A stretch of 57,201 nucleotides of DNA from positions 13,492 through 70,692 of the forward strand of contig BFEA01000996.1 of NCBI GenBank assembly GCA_003427395.1, given 5' to 3'. Numbering within the stretch: position 1 is the stretch's first letter; the number at the start of each line of letters is the position of its first letter. Shown in pieces: positions 21,471 through 32,490 of the stretch. Source of the DNA: Chara braunii. Taxonomy: Eukaryota > Streptophyta > Charophyceae > Charales > Characeae. The translations under genes and the position numbers were made by a program. Under the pieces are notes generated by a model that was given only the letters and a program-made list of their open reading frames with translations, had not been told where the DNA came from and made no database searches.

Positions 21471-22013
21471 ACACTTGATCCTGGCTGCTTGGACTGATTT
21501 CTTGTTGATCAGATTGCTGTTCTGGAAACAGACTGGGTGTTTGTCGGTTTTGTCGGTTATTTAATCTGACCGACAGACCGCCTAGAGAACTAGATAGGAG
21601 TCACTTAACCACCGGCTGGATACTTGTCTGAGAATCAGATGTATACTGCTCGGTTACAACCGCGACACTGGGTTCATTGAAAACTGAGTCATGTTCTGAT
21701 CTCTGCAAACAGAACTAAGCACTTTGCATTGGTCGTTGTGTTCAGTGTTGTCCACTGTTAAAGGTGTTGAGTACCGAGAACCATGTATGACTTACTGATT
21801 AGATCCGCCGGCGAGATCCTTCATAAGAGGAGGATCAAATTATGCAAATTGCTCAGAGGTCCTGGTAATACCGAAGCTAGTACTTGGCTAGCCTTGCTGT
21901 ACAGTCGAGGCAGTCTGCAATAGCTCACTCGAGAGTGACCAAACGCAAGCAGGCAGGGCTGTTCTCAGAAAACTGTAATTACTGAGACAAAACTATTGAC
22001 GAACGACTTCCTT

Positions 22014-22451
22014 TCACTTTGCCTGCTCAATGAACTTAGTCCGCGAAATTGTACTATGCAACCCCCCGTTGGACCCATAGAAATAAATAGTATACTCAAC
22101 GACACCCTGTCCTCTCACCAGATCCCGTGCATGTTCCCTCATCATCTCGATTTGGGGAGGTGCATCTCTGATAGCGCTCTCTTCCCAGCCTTCCACTTTG
22201 TCCCGATGTAGCGTAAGCGTAATTCTCATCGTGTTTTTCCCGACCTCTCTGCTAGATTCCATCGCACTGGCCATGATTGACCAGTACCCGCTCCTGGTAT
22301 GTCTATTTTCCGTTTTGAAATGGTCAATGGCGACCAGTGCAGTAAAACCTTGACCAAAGACTGTTAATAATAGTTCAAGTGTCTGATAACTTTCTCGTGG
22401 TCCGAACACTAACTGTTGGCTAGAGGCTGCTGAGTGCTGAACTAGGGTCAA
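22014..22451 (-). CDS. LTR-encoded accessory ORF E (145 aa)
   Basis: Minus-strand ORF in the 3' LTR. After GFTALVAIDHFKTENRHTRS it reads MRITLTLHRDKVEGWEESA, IEMMREHARDLVRGQG and VEYTIYFYGSNGG. That is strand, charged helix, strand, similar in layout to the other accessory ORFs of this element. The counterpart in the 5' LTR is 40414-40824. No known family recognised. Confidence 0.5.
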   Translation of the reverse strand: MTLVQHSAASSQQLVFGPRESYQTLELLLTVFGQGFTALVAIDHFKTENRHTRSGYWSIMASAMESSREVGKNTMRITLTLHRDKVEGWEESAIRDAPPQIEMMREHARDLVRGQGVVEYTIYFYGSNGGLHSTISRTKFIEQAK

Positions 22452-22716
22452 GCTTACTGACGATTACCCTTCTCTACATACTTCTCTCGACGTTATTTTG
22501 TCTATTGGAAAAATCTCGCATCTCTCACGTTTTCACTGTTTTAATCCTGAAAAAACGAAAACAGGCTTAAAAAGAGAAAGGCGAGTACAAATAGTTCAAG
22601 ACATTAGCAGATCCTGTGCGGATACGTTTTCTGATGGAGACTCACCCCTCACTACCCATTTTTCCTTTGTACCATTCTCGGCGGATATGCCGAGCGACCT
22701 TTAGATATTGGCCTAG

Positions 22717-22911
22717 CTACAGTATCGTCATAGCCCAATCTATAATTGAACGCCGCCTGAAAACTTCAGAACCCAAAGTATGAGCCCTTAAGCATGGGCG
22801 GCCCAAACAGGCAGTATAGGCAGAACTTATAATATCTATTCGGATGTTTGTCCCTTCTTGCCACAGACACCGATTCAGATCCGAGAACGTAGCCAAGCTC
22901 ATGTATAGCAT
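22717..22911 (-). CDS. LTR-encoded short ORF H (64 aa)
   Basis: Minus-strand ORF identical in both LTRs (41078-41272). It contains NIRIDIISSAYTACLG, weakly like the strand of the accessory module. It may be chance; the identity only reflects a conserved LTR stretch. Confidence 0.25.
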   Translation of the reverse strand: MLYMSLATFSDLNRCLWQEGTNIRIDIISSAYTACLGRPCLRAHTLGSEVFRRRSIIDWAMTIL

Positions 22912-23210
22912 AGCTACCTTCAGCTCAGGACCCGCTCTGACCCTTATCTTAGTAGGTTAGAGGTTTCAATAGCAAGTCAAGGGAAGACATGACAGCCCCC
23001 CCCTTGAGATACAAAAAACTCCTACAATTTTTTTTAGTAGTGTCGAGGGTCTGTCTCTAGCTAGTAAGATAAGTCGGCAATAGGATAAAGGTTAATCAAT
23101 CACCGTCAAACAAAAACTTGACGAGAATATAAGAGATCTTTCTTAGCACTAACTTCCATTTTCTCATTTATTTAGAGAAAGTAACACCATGGAAAAACAT
23201 AATTTAAAAA

Positions 23211-23435
23211 TCAACCCCGCATTTCCATTAGCAGACTGAGCCCATCCAACGGGCCCAGAAATAAGCCTGAACTTATGCGATCAAAAGCCCGCCCATGGCC
23301 ATCAAGCTCGCAAGTACATTCAGTTGGACACCCATCCACATACACGCACACAAACTTTTGCGGGTCTGTATAGTCATACATTCGATTTGTCTCAGAACAC
23401 AAGCGAACTCGTACCACTATCTGACGACCATTCAA
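23211..23435 (-). CDS. LTR-encoded short ORF G (74 aa)
   Basis: Minus-strand ORF with QIVVRVRLCSETN and FVCVYVDGCPTECTCELDG, cysteine-containing strand-like segments. It is kept in the other LTR (41572-41796) with two or three substitutions. No family recognised. Confidence 0.3.
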   Translation of the reverse strand: MNGRQIVVRVRLCSETNRMYDYTDPQKFVCVYVDGCPTECTCELDGHGRAFDRISSGLFLGPLDGLSLLMEMRG

Positions 23436-25528
23436 TCAGGTGAGTACACAGGCGAGCACATGCAAGTTCATACCCTTCGCCCCCCCACACCCATGCAGTC
23501 ACCCGATGCAGTCACACGATGCAGTCATGCAGAGTGCCCACTTGCCTAATGCCCATACAGTGCCGTCGCACAATGTGCCCGTACAATGAGCCAGTCCGAT
23601 GCAGCCACGCCATATGGTCTCGCGCGGCGAGATCACACAGCGTAACCACGTGGGGCAACCAACATTTTGTAGGTTCACACTGACAACAAAAAAAAGAGAA
23701 AAGAAAAAGTCAGGGCTCCAATTATATCTGTAATCTCTGTCTTTGAAGGGTTTATGCACACACATACACTGGTTGCACCATCCCCCCCCCCCGTCTTTCT
23801 TTGATCTTATCGGGTGATCAAATAATCCACCCAATACAACGGGGCACTTATAATAGACGAATGTCGATGCCTACACTATCCAACAGCTCAAACCCCATTA
23901 ATTCTCTTTATTTATGTTTATATTTTGTATTCCTTCTGCGGCTTGCACTTTTCAGATTGTCATTATGAGACAGGGGTCTGTCCCTGTTCACCCGGTCACG
24001 CACTCTACTGCTGACCTAACCTTTGCCTAGTTGTAAGATGATCGGTTATCAATGATCAATCATCCCAATTAGTTAAAAAACAGTAGAAGGAAAAATAACT
24101 TATGATAATAGAACAGAAGAAACTATCTCATAATGTCGCCCACCTTTTTTGAGGGTTTGGTCAGGACACTCACATGGAAGAGTGTCAATGACTTTGATAA
24201 CGTCAAGGATCAGAAGTCACTCGAGGGTAGCAAGACGGGAGTCATCAACGCAGGCGCACCAATCAGTAAGTGGAAAACGCTCTCAGAGGAGTGAGACCCT
24301 CACAACGACTAGTTCGTGACCGAACGGCTCACGCATACCTCGACCAGTATAATGATGACACCAACAAGACCGCCTGCGCCGAACTCTCTACTCCCTCCAC
24401 CCTTCCTCTCACTCTTCTCTCTCGTCTGCCGACCACCACCAGAAGCATGCCAAAGCACGTCTGAGATCGAGCCGTCAGGCGTCCACTGAACGGGGTTCGT
24501 GAAAAACTAGCAGCGTTCCTCGCACTAGAAGGAACTTTATCATACCTGCTTCTTTCACATGCTTACATCGTAGCTGCTCGGCGCGCGAGCCGAGAGTTTT
24601 TTAAGACTGATTACTCAGGAGAGGCGTGCGAGATAAAACAGGGACGAGTCACTTCTGGCGAATACTCAAGGAATCATGGAGGTTGCTCGTCGTGGCTTAT
24701 CAGTCTTGAAGTACCCTGAGCGAGTGTGATGACAAACAGTTGACCGACATGTCACGGAGGTTCATCGTGGCTTATCAGTCTTGAAGTACTCTGAGCACAC
24801 GTAGAGACAACGGTTGAAGTCAAAACAAACGTTGCAGTCTGAGCACCTCCCTTGCGCTCGCACGCACCGCCAGTTACAATCACTTCTCTGGCTCGTAGCA
24901 CACGCTGCAGTTTAGCTGACATCACCATCTCAGCACGCACGCTCAGTTCCCGCCTCTACCTCTTCCATTGGCCCTCTTTCTCTGTTAACTGACTTATCAC
25001 GCGTTAGCCTTCCGCTTCATGCCTAGCAGCTTCCAACTCAGAACGACCCTCGCCAGCAGGGTCTCTCAAGAGAAAACGATGCCCCGCACGATAACTGGGC
25101 GAGTGGGCGACGGCGCATGACGTCAACAGCATGCTCTCAGGCACGAGAGTTCCTCCCTGAGTCTCACCAGTACACGTTGACCACCCTCTCTCTCCGCGTG
25201 AACCGCGCCTTCGCTCCTCCGTCCTCACCACCTTGTGCGGGCTTGTCGTCCCCGTCTCTTGCCTCACACCCGTGTCTTACCTTTTCGCTGCTTTCCTCCG
25301 GTCCCGCGGCCTCCAGTCCCGCGGTCCCTGGGAGTCAGCTGTCGTGAGCTAGCCTCGGGTCCCTTCTCCACTGACTCCGAAGCTCGGTGGTGTTTCTGGA
25401 TCTCTTCGGGCCTATTCCTGGACCTTAGATCCGTTTCTCGGTCCGCCTCGCTCATCTCGCTTTCCCAACCTGAGTCTCTCTCGTTGTGTTGCTCCTCCCT
25501 TGTCTCGGTCCCAGTTGATGATTCGGTC

Positions 25529-25804
25529 TCATGATAGATGACTCACCCTCAAGCCTACGGTCACCCCGTCTCGTCTGCACCTCCGCTCTGCCCTGTCGCG
25601 CGCTTCGGAAATGGCAGCCTGCAGCCTCTGGTCAGCTCGCATCTCCTCCTCTCTCCCCCCTTCAATACAAACCTTCAGTCGAACTACTTCTCCCCCATCA
25701 TAGTTCAGGGCCGTCGTTATCAGGGGGCCTTCACTTGACACTGGGACCCAGCGTACCGTGTGCCGCCAGCAGCCAGGCCTATAGCCGTGTAGTGCCATTG
25801 CCAC
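25529..25804 (-). CDS. LTR-encoded accessory ORF F (91 aa, 3' LTR copy)
   Basis: First minus-strand ORF downstream of the LTR TATA box at 25945. It reads VRLKVCIEGGREEEMRAD, then an arginine- and glutamate-rich helix and DGVTVGLRV, the same strand-helix-strand layout as the other accessory ORFs. The 5' LTR copy (43653-44147) stays open for 164 codons. This copy ends early at RVSHLS, and the remaining frame continues as a separate ORF at 25264-25455. Confidence 0.45.
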   Translation of the reverse strand: MAMALHGYRPGCWRHTVRWVPVSSEGPLITTALNYDGGEVVRLKVCIEGGREEEMRADQRLQAAISEARDRAERRCRRDGVTVGLRVSHLS

Positions 25805-25944
25805 TCAGAATAGCCTGCCCCGTTTGATAGACAACACAACATTAGATCGTCGACCTCCTATAGCAGACCACTCCCCACAGGAACTCGCAGTACAGACTAT
25901 ACCGCCGGGCAACTGGCCGCGGACGATATCTCAACTCCCTCTCC

Positions 25945-25953
25945 CTTTTATAG
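25945..25953 (-). promoter_or_regulatory. LTR TATA box, 3' LTR copy
   Basis: Minus strand CTATAAAAG within CCCTATAAAAGGGAG, a close match to the plant TATA consensus. The same site is at 44336-44344 in the 5' LTR. Confidence 0.65.
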
Positions 25954-27272
25954 GGTTTTTCTCTGCGTTCTGAACGACGAACTTTCATTAGTCATTTTCA
26001 GACTCTACCGTTTTTTAAGAATTTTAAAACAATGGATTAATAATTAACTTTCAAAAAACTAATACCCAACCCAGAACCCAACGGTCGATCACGCATTAAG
26101 TTTTCACTCGTCAGTCCCAACCCTAGCAATATGACTGCAGGTTTTGCGCCGTGGTCCCATAACGGAGTACTAGAAGTCACTTCTCCGTTTTTAAATAGCA
26201 GCGCAGGCCCATCCTCATCGGGTACCCATGTCCGATGGCAAGGAGGGTGCTTATGACCCTCCACAAGGGGGTGATAGGCCTCCTACCGATGCGGCCGCAG
26301 GTCACCCTTCTTTTGGGGTCTCATCGCGCGGAGCCAGATCGGGGCTTACCCGCGGATAGCACATGCAAGGTCGGCCTAGTTAGGCTACGGACTGTTGGCT
26401 TCGAAATTCGGGTCGTTGGCTTCCCGCGAAAGGATAAGCCAACAGGTTGAAAACCAAATTTAGAAAGCTAACTAGTAATAAAGTAATAATAATAATACCA
26501 GTAATGATAATAATAATATTAATCGCTGAAAAGGAAAGGGTGGCGTTCCAGAAATTCTCCGCGCAGCACCCTTGCCTGAACAGCGATCCACGTTCACGCA
26601 CAAATCTTGCACCCGACTTTCAATCTTTCTCGTTCCTTTTCTTTTTTTCACCATGTTCCTCACTGTATCTGCCTCCTTACCTGGCCACCGGAGTCCGCAT
26701 GGTTCGGACAAACAGGTCCGGTACAGGCAATTTTTACGAGGGGTCAGTGAGACCCAGACCATGAGACGACAGTTGTAGTCCAAGACCTGAATCGGCGGCC
26801 TTCCCTATGAAACGACAGAACTATCAGGTGGAAAACGACAATTTATCATTCCGGAAAAGAAATCATGGCATCGCAGCAACCCGAGGACACTGGATTTTCC
26901 CCATACAAAAGTGGGTTTAAATTCTTGGCGTTTTATTTTTCCTTTCCTCTTTTCTTTTTCCAACAACGACTCTCTGTCTCATGCACCCAACCCATAACTC
27001 GGCAACAGGGCACTTGGCGCGCAGTAGAAAAGACTGCGCCACCCCCTTCATCTCCACGTCCCAGGGCGAACCCGGCGGCTGCCACGGTCACAGGCCGGTT
27101 GTGCTCCGCTGCACAACAGGGCGCCGAGCCTGCGGGGACCAATGGAAGTCCTGTGGCGCACCCCGTTTGCTGAGGGCAACGCCACCGGAACTGGTCCACA
27201 TCATACTATAGCCCAGGTACCAGATAGGGACTTGGCACACGGAGGAGGGTCGGAACACCGCGCCCTCTGACA

Positions 27273-27292
27273 TAATACCAAACCCCCACCCA
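27273..27292 (-). promoter_or_regulatory. Possible polypurine tract of element 2
   Basis: Minus strand TGGGTGGGGGTTTGGTATTA abuts the 3' LTR. It is G-rich but broken by T. Related GGGTTTGGTATC words recur at 28650-28815. Confidence 0.5.
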
Positions 27293-27330
27293 GCGTCCCC
27301 GCTGGGTCAAAGTTTTGCGACGCGTTCCGG

Positions 27331-27338
27331 TATATAAA
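27331..27338 (+). promoter_or_regulatory. TATA box for the antisense ORF of element 2
   Basis: TATATAAA on the plus strand, 58 bp inside the 3' LTR boundary. A ~530-bp pyrimidine-rich stretch with CTCTCTCTGCGCTAAC-type repeats follows, resembling a 5' untranslated leader, up to the ATG at 27897. Confidence 0.5.
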
Positions 27339-27896
27339 ACAACTACAATCGTGGACGTTTTCATCCACTTCCGATGTAGCTTGCGTTGACGTCCGAGCCG
27401 CACTCTTGTGCAGCTCTTTAGCGCTCGCTCGCTCTCTGCGCTCGTCCACTCTCTTAGCGCTAACCCTTTTCTCTCTGCACTAACCATCTCTCTGCGTTAG
27501 GCTTCTCTCACAGTGCTTGTTTCCTTCTTCTGTTTTCGTCTTTCCTTTTACAGTTGCACTCTCCTCCAGCGTTCGTTCTCACTTTGTAATCCAGCCTTCT
27601 CTCTTTGCGCCTCGGCGCTAGTTTTCTCTATTTCTTGCGCCCGCTTTCTCTCTTTGCGCTAACCTTTCTCTCTCAGAGTTTTCTTTGTTGCTCAACAACT
27701 ATCTTCTCACTTAATATCTACCTTTCCTTTTAGCGCTCTTCTTCTCTCTTATGTAGTGTATCATAATTCTTCATAGCCGGTGCATTTACAGTCTTGTCTT
27801 TATAAATCTCACTCATATAGTATTCTTCGGCCATAGTCCTTAGAGATAGATTCACTATTTTTTATCATTTGCTTAACAGCGGCTTCACTTTACATC

Positions 27897-28367
27897 ATGC
27901 CTGAGGCACGCCGCGGACAGGGTAAAGGAAAAGGAGGTAGGACAGGAAAGACGAAAGAGGAGCCACCGGTTAGGGCACGGCGCTCCTACAGTTCAGAAAA
28001 GGAGGAGGAGGAAGAACCAAGAGGCTACGCGCATCCGAGGCCCTATCCACGTTATTCATCATCAGGGTGGTACGAGAAGACTCCATCCCCTAACAGGATG
28101 GAGTACCTTCGTAAAAAAATTGATGCGCGCTATAGTAGCCCCAGTGCTTCTTTTCCCCCTTATATTCCTAGAGCTCCTCCCACTCCAGCCGTAAGCAAGG
28201 CCATAGTGTCCGCTCCGCCTCCTGCTGTCCCATGTACTGTCTCGTCCCCTCATCATCCCAGTCACTGTGTTCTTTTCAGCATCTTCTTTCTCCTCTTTCT
28301 CTTCCAACTCGAGCTCATGGATGTCTTTTACGTCTTATATAAGCGTGACTTCTTCTCAGCCTTTTGA
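27897..28367 (+). CDS. Antisense accessory ORF of element 2 (156 aa)
   Basis: ATG at 27897, TGA after residue 156, opposite in strand to gag-pol. The N-terminus is basic (MPEARRGQGKGKGGRTGKTK), then RRSYSSEKEEEEE, a proline/tyrosine/serine-rich middle, and a hydrophobic C-terminal stretch (LFSIFFLLFLF). A TATA box and pyrimidine-rich leader precede it. Plant Tat-lineage elements such as Grande and Retand are known to carry antisense ORFs between pol and the 3' LTR, so the position fits, but I see no sequence link to those proteins. It could bind RNA through its basic end; that is inference. Confidence 0.55.
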   Translation: MPEARRGQGKGKGGRTGKTKEEPPVRARRSYSSEKEEEEEPRGYAHPRPYPRYSSSGWYEKTPSPNRMEYLRKKIDARYSSPSASFPPYIPRAPPTPAVSKAIVSAPPPAVPCTVSSPHHPSHCVLFSIFFLLFLFQLELMDVFYVLYKRDFFSAF

Positions 28368-28649
28368 ATCTGATTTCTGGCTCATAAAGTTATCAATTTA
28401 GTCCATTTCATAGCGTTCCAGGCCTGAAAGTTTGGTTTCCTTAAGGCCAGGGATGCAGGTTCCTCGTGAACCAGGCCGCTTGTCGACCACCAAATAAAAC
28501 TTTAAGAAGGATTTTGTCTGAATGTTTGATTTGTTTAACCGCTGGCTTTTCACATGGAGGTTACCTCAGCTCTTGATCAGACATCTATGCCAAGGATGAC
28601 CCAAGTAACGGGGGTACTCACTCTGTCTGCCATGCGGGAAGTAGGGCAC
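28368..28649. other. Short noncoding stretch downstream of the antisense ORF
   Basis: No recognised gene. AATAAAAC at about 28495 could serve as a polyadenylation signal for the antisense ORF transcript. Confidence 0.4.
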
Positions 28650-28815
28650 ACCAAACCCTCTTTTCTGTTCTCTGGCCTGAGTGAGACGTCTTCTCAGCTT
28701 CTCGAGCACCTGATGGGGATACCAAACCCTTGCTTTCTTTCTCTGGCCTGAGTGAGGCGTTTCCTCAACTGATCAGACAAAAGGGAGAGGATACCAAACC
28801 CTTTTCCTTTTTCCT
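28650..28815. repeat. Three copies of a ~70-bp repeat with polypurine-tract-like words
   Basis: CCAAACCC(T)-CTTTTCT followed by CTCTGGCCTGAGTGAGRCGT recurs about every 70 bp. The minus-strand version GGGTTTGGTATC resembles the sequence at the 3' LTR boundary (27273-27292). Confidence 0.65.
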
Positions 28816-30577
28816 GGTCTGGGGAACTTCAGATGAGTATTTGTATACCTGCAAAACCAGCAAGTCCCACAGACAACAACCATGCCCCAGCAAGCAGACC
28901 CTCTGACAACCAGCAGTCACGCATGAATAAATTAAAATAAAACCCATAAATAAAATAATAAATACAAATAACAATTAATACATAACAGCTCTTCATACCC
29001 AGGATTTATTGATTGCCTTGGTTTCAGCCCACCACTGCCAAGAATGTCAGGCGTCCCGTCAGTCTGACATACCTCATTCGGCCCGCCTCAGGCCAGGACT
29101 AGTCAGACCATTTGTCTTGACAGCCCCTTTGACCTGCCTCCAGGTCAGGACCAATCATACCCACTACTCGAGTATGACAGCCCTTTGACACTCTCGCTAG
29201 AACACCCAGACTATAGCGGGTCTGGTCACCCTATGACAGTAGACGCTCGTCGGTCTGACTGTTCCGAATCCGGATTTGACCACCGCGGTCAGGGACCGGC
29301 TCACCTACCAATTTTTGGCCAAGGGCGCTGGCCGCCCCGCCCAGACTTTTGAACGTGGGACCCGGTCTAACCACAGTTCCAGGCTCTGACTAACCTCACT
29401 GGATTGCATCCTCTGACTGCGGTAGGGTTCCAGCTGACCCCTTTCAGCCTCATAGGCCAGACTCTCAGAGTCTTAGCCGCAGCTGACTACGGAATTCGAC
29501 ACTCGCGTCGGGGACTTGCTGACCCCACCAGATTGCAACCTACTGCGGTAAGGCTCTGGCTGACCCCGACAATCAGCGCATCCTTAGGTTATAGAAGAAA
29601 ACCCACCCCAGGCACATCAGACAATCATATCATAACCCACAAGCAAACTGCCCATGCCCCATAATAGGACAAACATTTTTCAAGAGACGTACCTTCGGTC
29701 TCAAGAAATACTGAACGATAACATACTAGCCAACACTAAGAGTTCACAAGAGACCTCCCTTCAGTCTCAAGCAAAGACTTAGTGCTAGCCCCAGAGAGGT
29801 CCTTTCCCTCAACTGGGATTTCTTTTCCAAGAGACGTCCCGTCAGTCTCAAGGGGATACTGAAACAGTGATCTCAGAGAGGTCCCTTCCCTCATCTGAGT
29901 GAAGACAGACCCTTAGCCAAGAAGCACGAAGTCCCTCTACTGACCACTCTCAGTCAAGAACTTTTTTATGCCTGCCTTCGTTTGAATCTCTTGGATTGAC
30001 AACTTAGTCAGACACACGAAGTCCTTCTACTGATAACTTTCAATCAGAAAGAACTGAATTTCTTTATGCCCATCATGATTTCTCTTTGTCAAAAGAATAA
30101 TACTGCTTACATCATTTGATGTGCCACAACCATGAGTTTCTCATATCTTGACACTGTGTCAATGCTCCCAGAACTGCACTCACATTTACTCCCCACTCTC
30201 AGGATTTGACACTCATGGAACGACTGCAGCGCTGCATCAAAGATATAGTCTCATTAACTTAGTTACTTGCTGAAATAAATAATGAAATGACTTGCTGAGA
30301 CCTAGAAAATTGAAACTGAGATGCTGAAACTGAAGTACTGAAACTGAAATGCTGAATTGACTATGCAAGAATGATCATTGTCTACTGATAACCGAACTTC
30401 ACGGTCTCAGTGTCTCACTGTACTCTTTCGCAATTCTCTATGACTGTTATCTTACTTGGATGGTTGACTTCTCTTTCCTCTCTTTGGAGTCACTGTAGGG
30501 ATCAAGTCAAGGTCTCTGAAGATGAACTTACGAAGTCTTGACCCTGATACCATGTCATGAACCCTGGATCCATCCAT
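28816..30577. other. Noncoding 3' region of element 2
   Basis: No coding domain recognised. It is rich in CTGA/TCAG words. At least three CAAGAGAC-N8-GTCTCAAG motifs occur between about 29675 and 29860, each with GAGAC/GTCTC inverted arms. A block of CTGAAACTGAAATGCTGA repeats lies near 30310-30350. Confidence 0.6.
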
Positions 30578-31842
30578 TTATAAAATCTCATAAACTTTCC
30601 CTTCTGCTTCAACTGTGATTCTGTAAGGACCAAGCCATCTAGGCTCCAATCTTTTAGTCCACTCAGTCTCAAGAGAACTGTCAAACAGAAGAACAACATC
30701 TTCAATCTTCAATTTCTCTTTTCTTATATACCTTTTCTTGTTCCATCGTTCTAGATCCGATAGTCTGTTGGATGTCATTCTCTCTGCTGCATCCATCACT
30801 GCCTGATCAACTTCAGATATCTGCCTCATTCTGATCTGCAGGAGTTCTGAAATATAATAATCCCTTTCATTTTCCTGACTTGACCATGTCTTGACAACAC
30901 TCTCAATAGGCAGTGTAGCATATCGGTCGTACCACAGAGTAAAAGGTGCATATCCAGTGGTTCTCTTGACTGTGATATTATCAGCATATACGGCAACTCT
31001 TAACACCTTTGACCAACTGCTGAGTTTCCGTTCACACCACTTGGCTAATGAATCCTTCAGAGTTCTGTGGCCTCTTTGAACAGGTGCATTCGCTTGAGGA
31101 TGGTAAGTAGTCACATACCGAATTCTAACACCCAATCTGAGTGTAATTCTTCTGACAACCTCATTCCTGAATTCTGATCCTCTGTCTGAGACAAATTATC
31201 TGATAAAAGGATACCTGGAATAAACTTCCTCTATCCAATCAGCCACTTCCTCGGCTGTCTTCCTTTTCAGAGCTTTTACGTCAACGTATCAGAGAAATTA
31301 TCTCTCATGCTTAGTATGTATCTTATCCCACCCTTGCCTGGAGGCATAGTGATGAGATCCAAATGAACTCTACTACCTGGCTCTACCAGGATTGTAGGGA
31401 ATAGGGGCTCAATCATCCTTGTGGTAGACCTCTTCTGACATAAGACACATGATTTACAGTATCTGAAAATCATGTCTCTCATGTCAGGCCAGAAGTAGAG
31501 TTTGACAGTCTTAGAGTAGGTAGCCTCAGGAGCCCTGTGGCCACCAGAAACCCCCTCATGTAGAGCAGCGATTGTCTCTAACTGCCTCTCTTTACCACAG
31601 ACCACTCTTAGTGGAGGTAGGTCTCCCTTACCATCCACAAAGAGATGTCCTCTCTTTAATCTGAATTTCTTCCTTGAATCTTTACAATAATATTCTTTTA
31701 GTTGCTCCCTTTCCAACTTTCTGCCAATCTCTTGATAATTTTCATCATACTCTTCAAAGAAGAAAAATATCTCTTCGTCCTTCTTTTCACTCTCTTCTTC
31801 TTCCTTTGAACCTGAACTTTCCCCAATCTCATGAGCAGTCAC
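30578..31842 (-). pseudogene. Integrase of element 2
   Basis: The minus strand shows an N-terminal zinc finger (HEGVSGGH then CKSCVLCQK), first catalytic aspartate in VHLDLITMP, second in VSDRGSEF (after a stop and a frame change near 31200-31276), and YHPQANAPVQRGHRTLK, where the third catalytic residue, normally glutamate, is glutamine (codon 31076-31078). The C-terminal part ends RWLGPYRITVEAEGKVYEIL. It would insert the cDNA. A stop in IR*FVSDRG, the frameshift and the E-to-Q change all predict loss of activity. Confidence 0.85.
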
Positions 31843-31856
31843 TGCGGCTGTATTAA

Positions 31857-32490
31857 TTATGGCATACCAATCGTTCGGTTCATATTCTTCCTCTTTCCCA
31901 AGAATCGATTCATAAACGTACGCACTTGGGATTTCTCCCCAACTATCTTTCTCTTTCGGCCACAGACTCCACTTGTAGGAGCATGGTGCCTCATAATCCT
32001 CATCATCTTTTTCATTAATAAATTATCAACATAGACAGATTCTTCAATTGTTCCATTCACATCTTCTTCTTCTTCTCGCCACTCAATCCGGCTTAAGTCA
32101 TCCACTCTGTTCTTCTCAGTGGGGATCTTTTCCAATTTAAAATCATATGTCCAGATGAATGCGATCCATCTGCTGACTGTTGGATCTACCTGTTTATGCT
32201 TTTTAATGGCACCAAAATCACAGCAGATACATCAGTCCTCAGGATGAATCTTCTTCCTAGAACGTATTGCCTGAAGTACCTGAGGCTATGGATGATTGAC
32301 AGTAACTCTTTCCTAAATTGGGTGTAGCCTCTTTCAGTAGAATTGAGGGTTCTTCTCTCAAATCTCAGAGATCTTTCTCTCCCATTTTCATCTTTCTGAA
32401 TAAGCACTCCACCCAGAGCAACTGGTCCTCCATCCGCCTTAATGATGAAAGGTTTTGTCTCCTCATCATGTTAATAAGGTACTCCCAGCA
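31857..32490 (-). pseudogene. RNase H of element 2
   Basis: The minus strand reads IIKADGGPVALGGVLIQKDE, then RTLNSTERGYTQFRKELLSI, YVLGRRFILRTDVSAV and, after a frame change, KIPTEKNRVDDLSRIEW: the start, middle and end of a Ty3/gypsy RNase H. An acidic linker toward the integrase follows. A stop (TAA at about 32469) lies at the reverse-transcriptase junction. Confidence 0.8.

Larger units (their letters stand above)
20004..27272 (-). repeat. 3' LTR of element 2 (7.27 kb)
   Basis: Homologous end to end with 38388-45664. Some stretches (about 22560-23190 and 25960-26750) look identical to the partner while others differ by several percent. The LTR holds minus-strand ORFs, a minus-strand TATA box and a block of GATTGC-type degenerate repeats. 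Between ORFs (for example 23836-25263 and 25954-27272) I see no recognisable gene. Confidence 0.95.
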
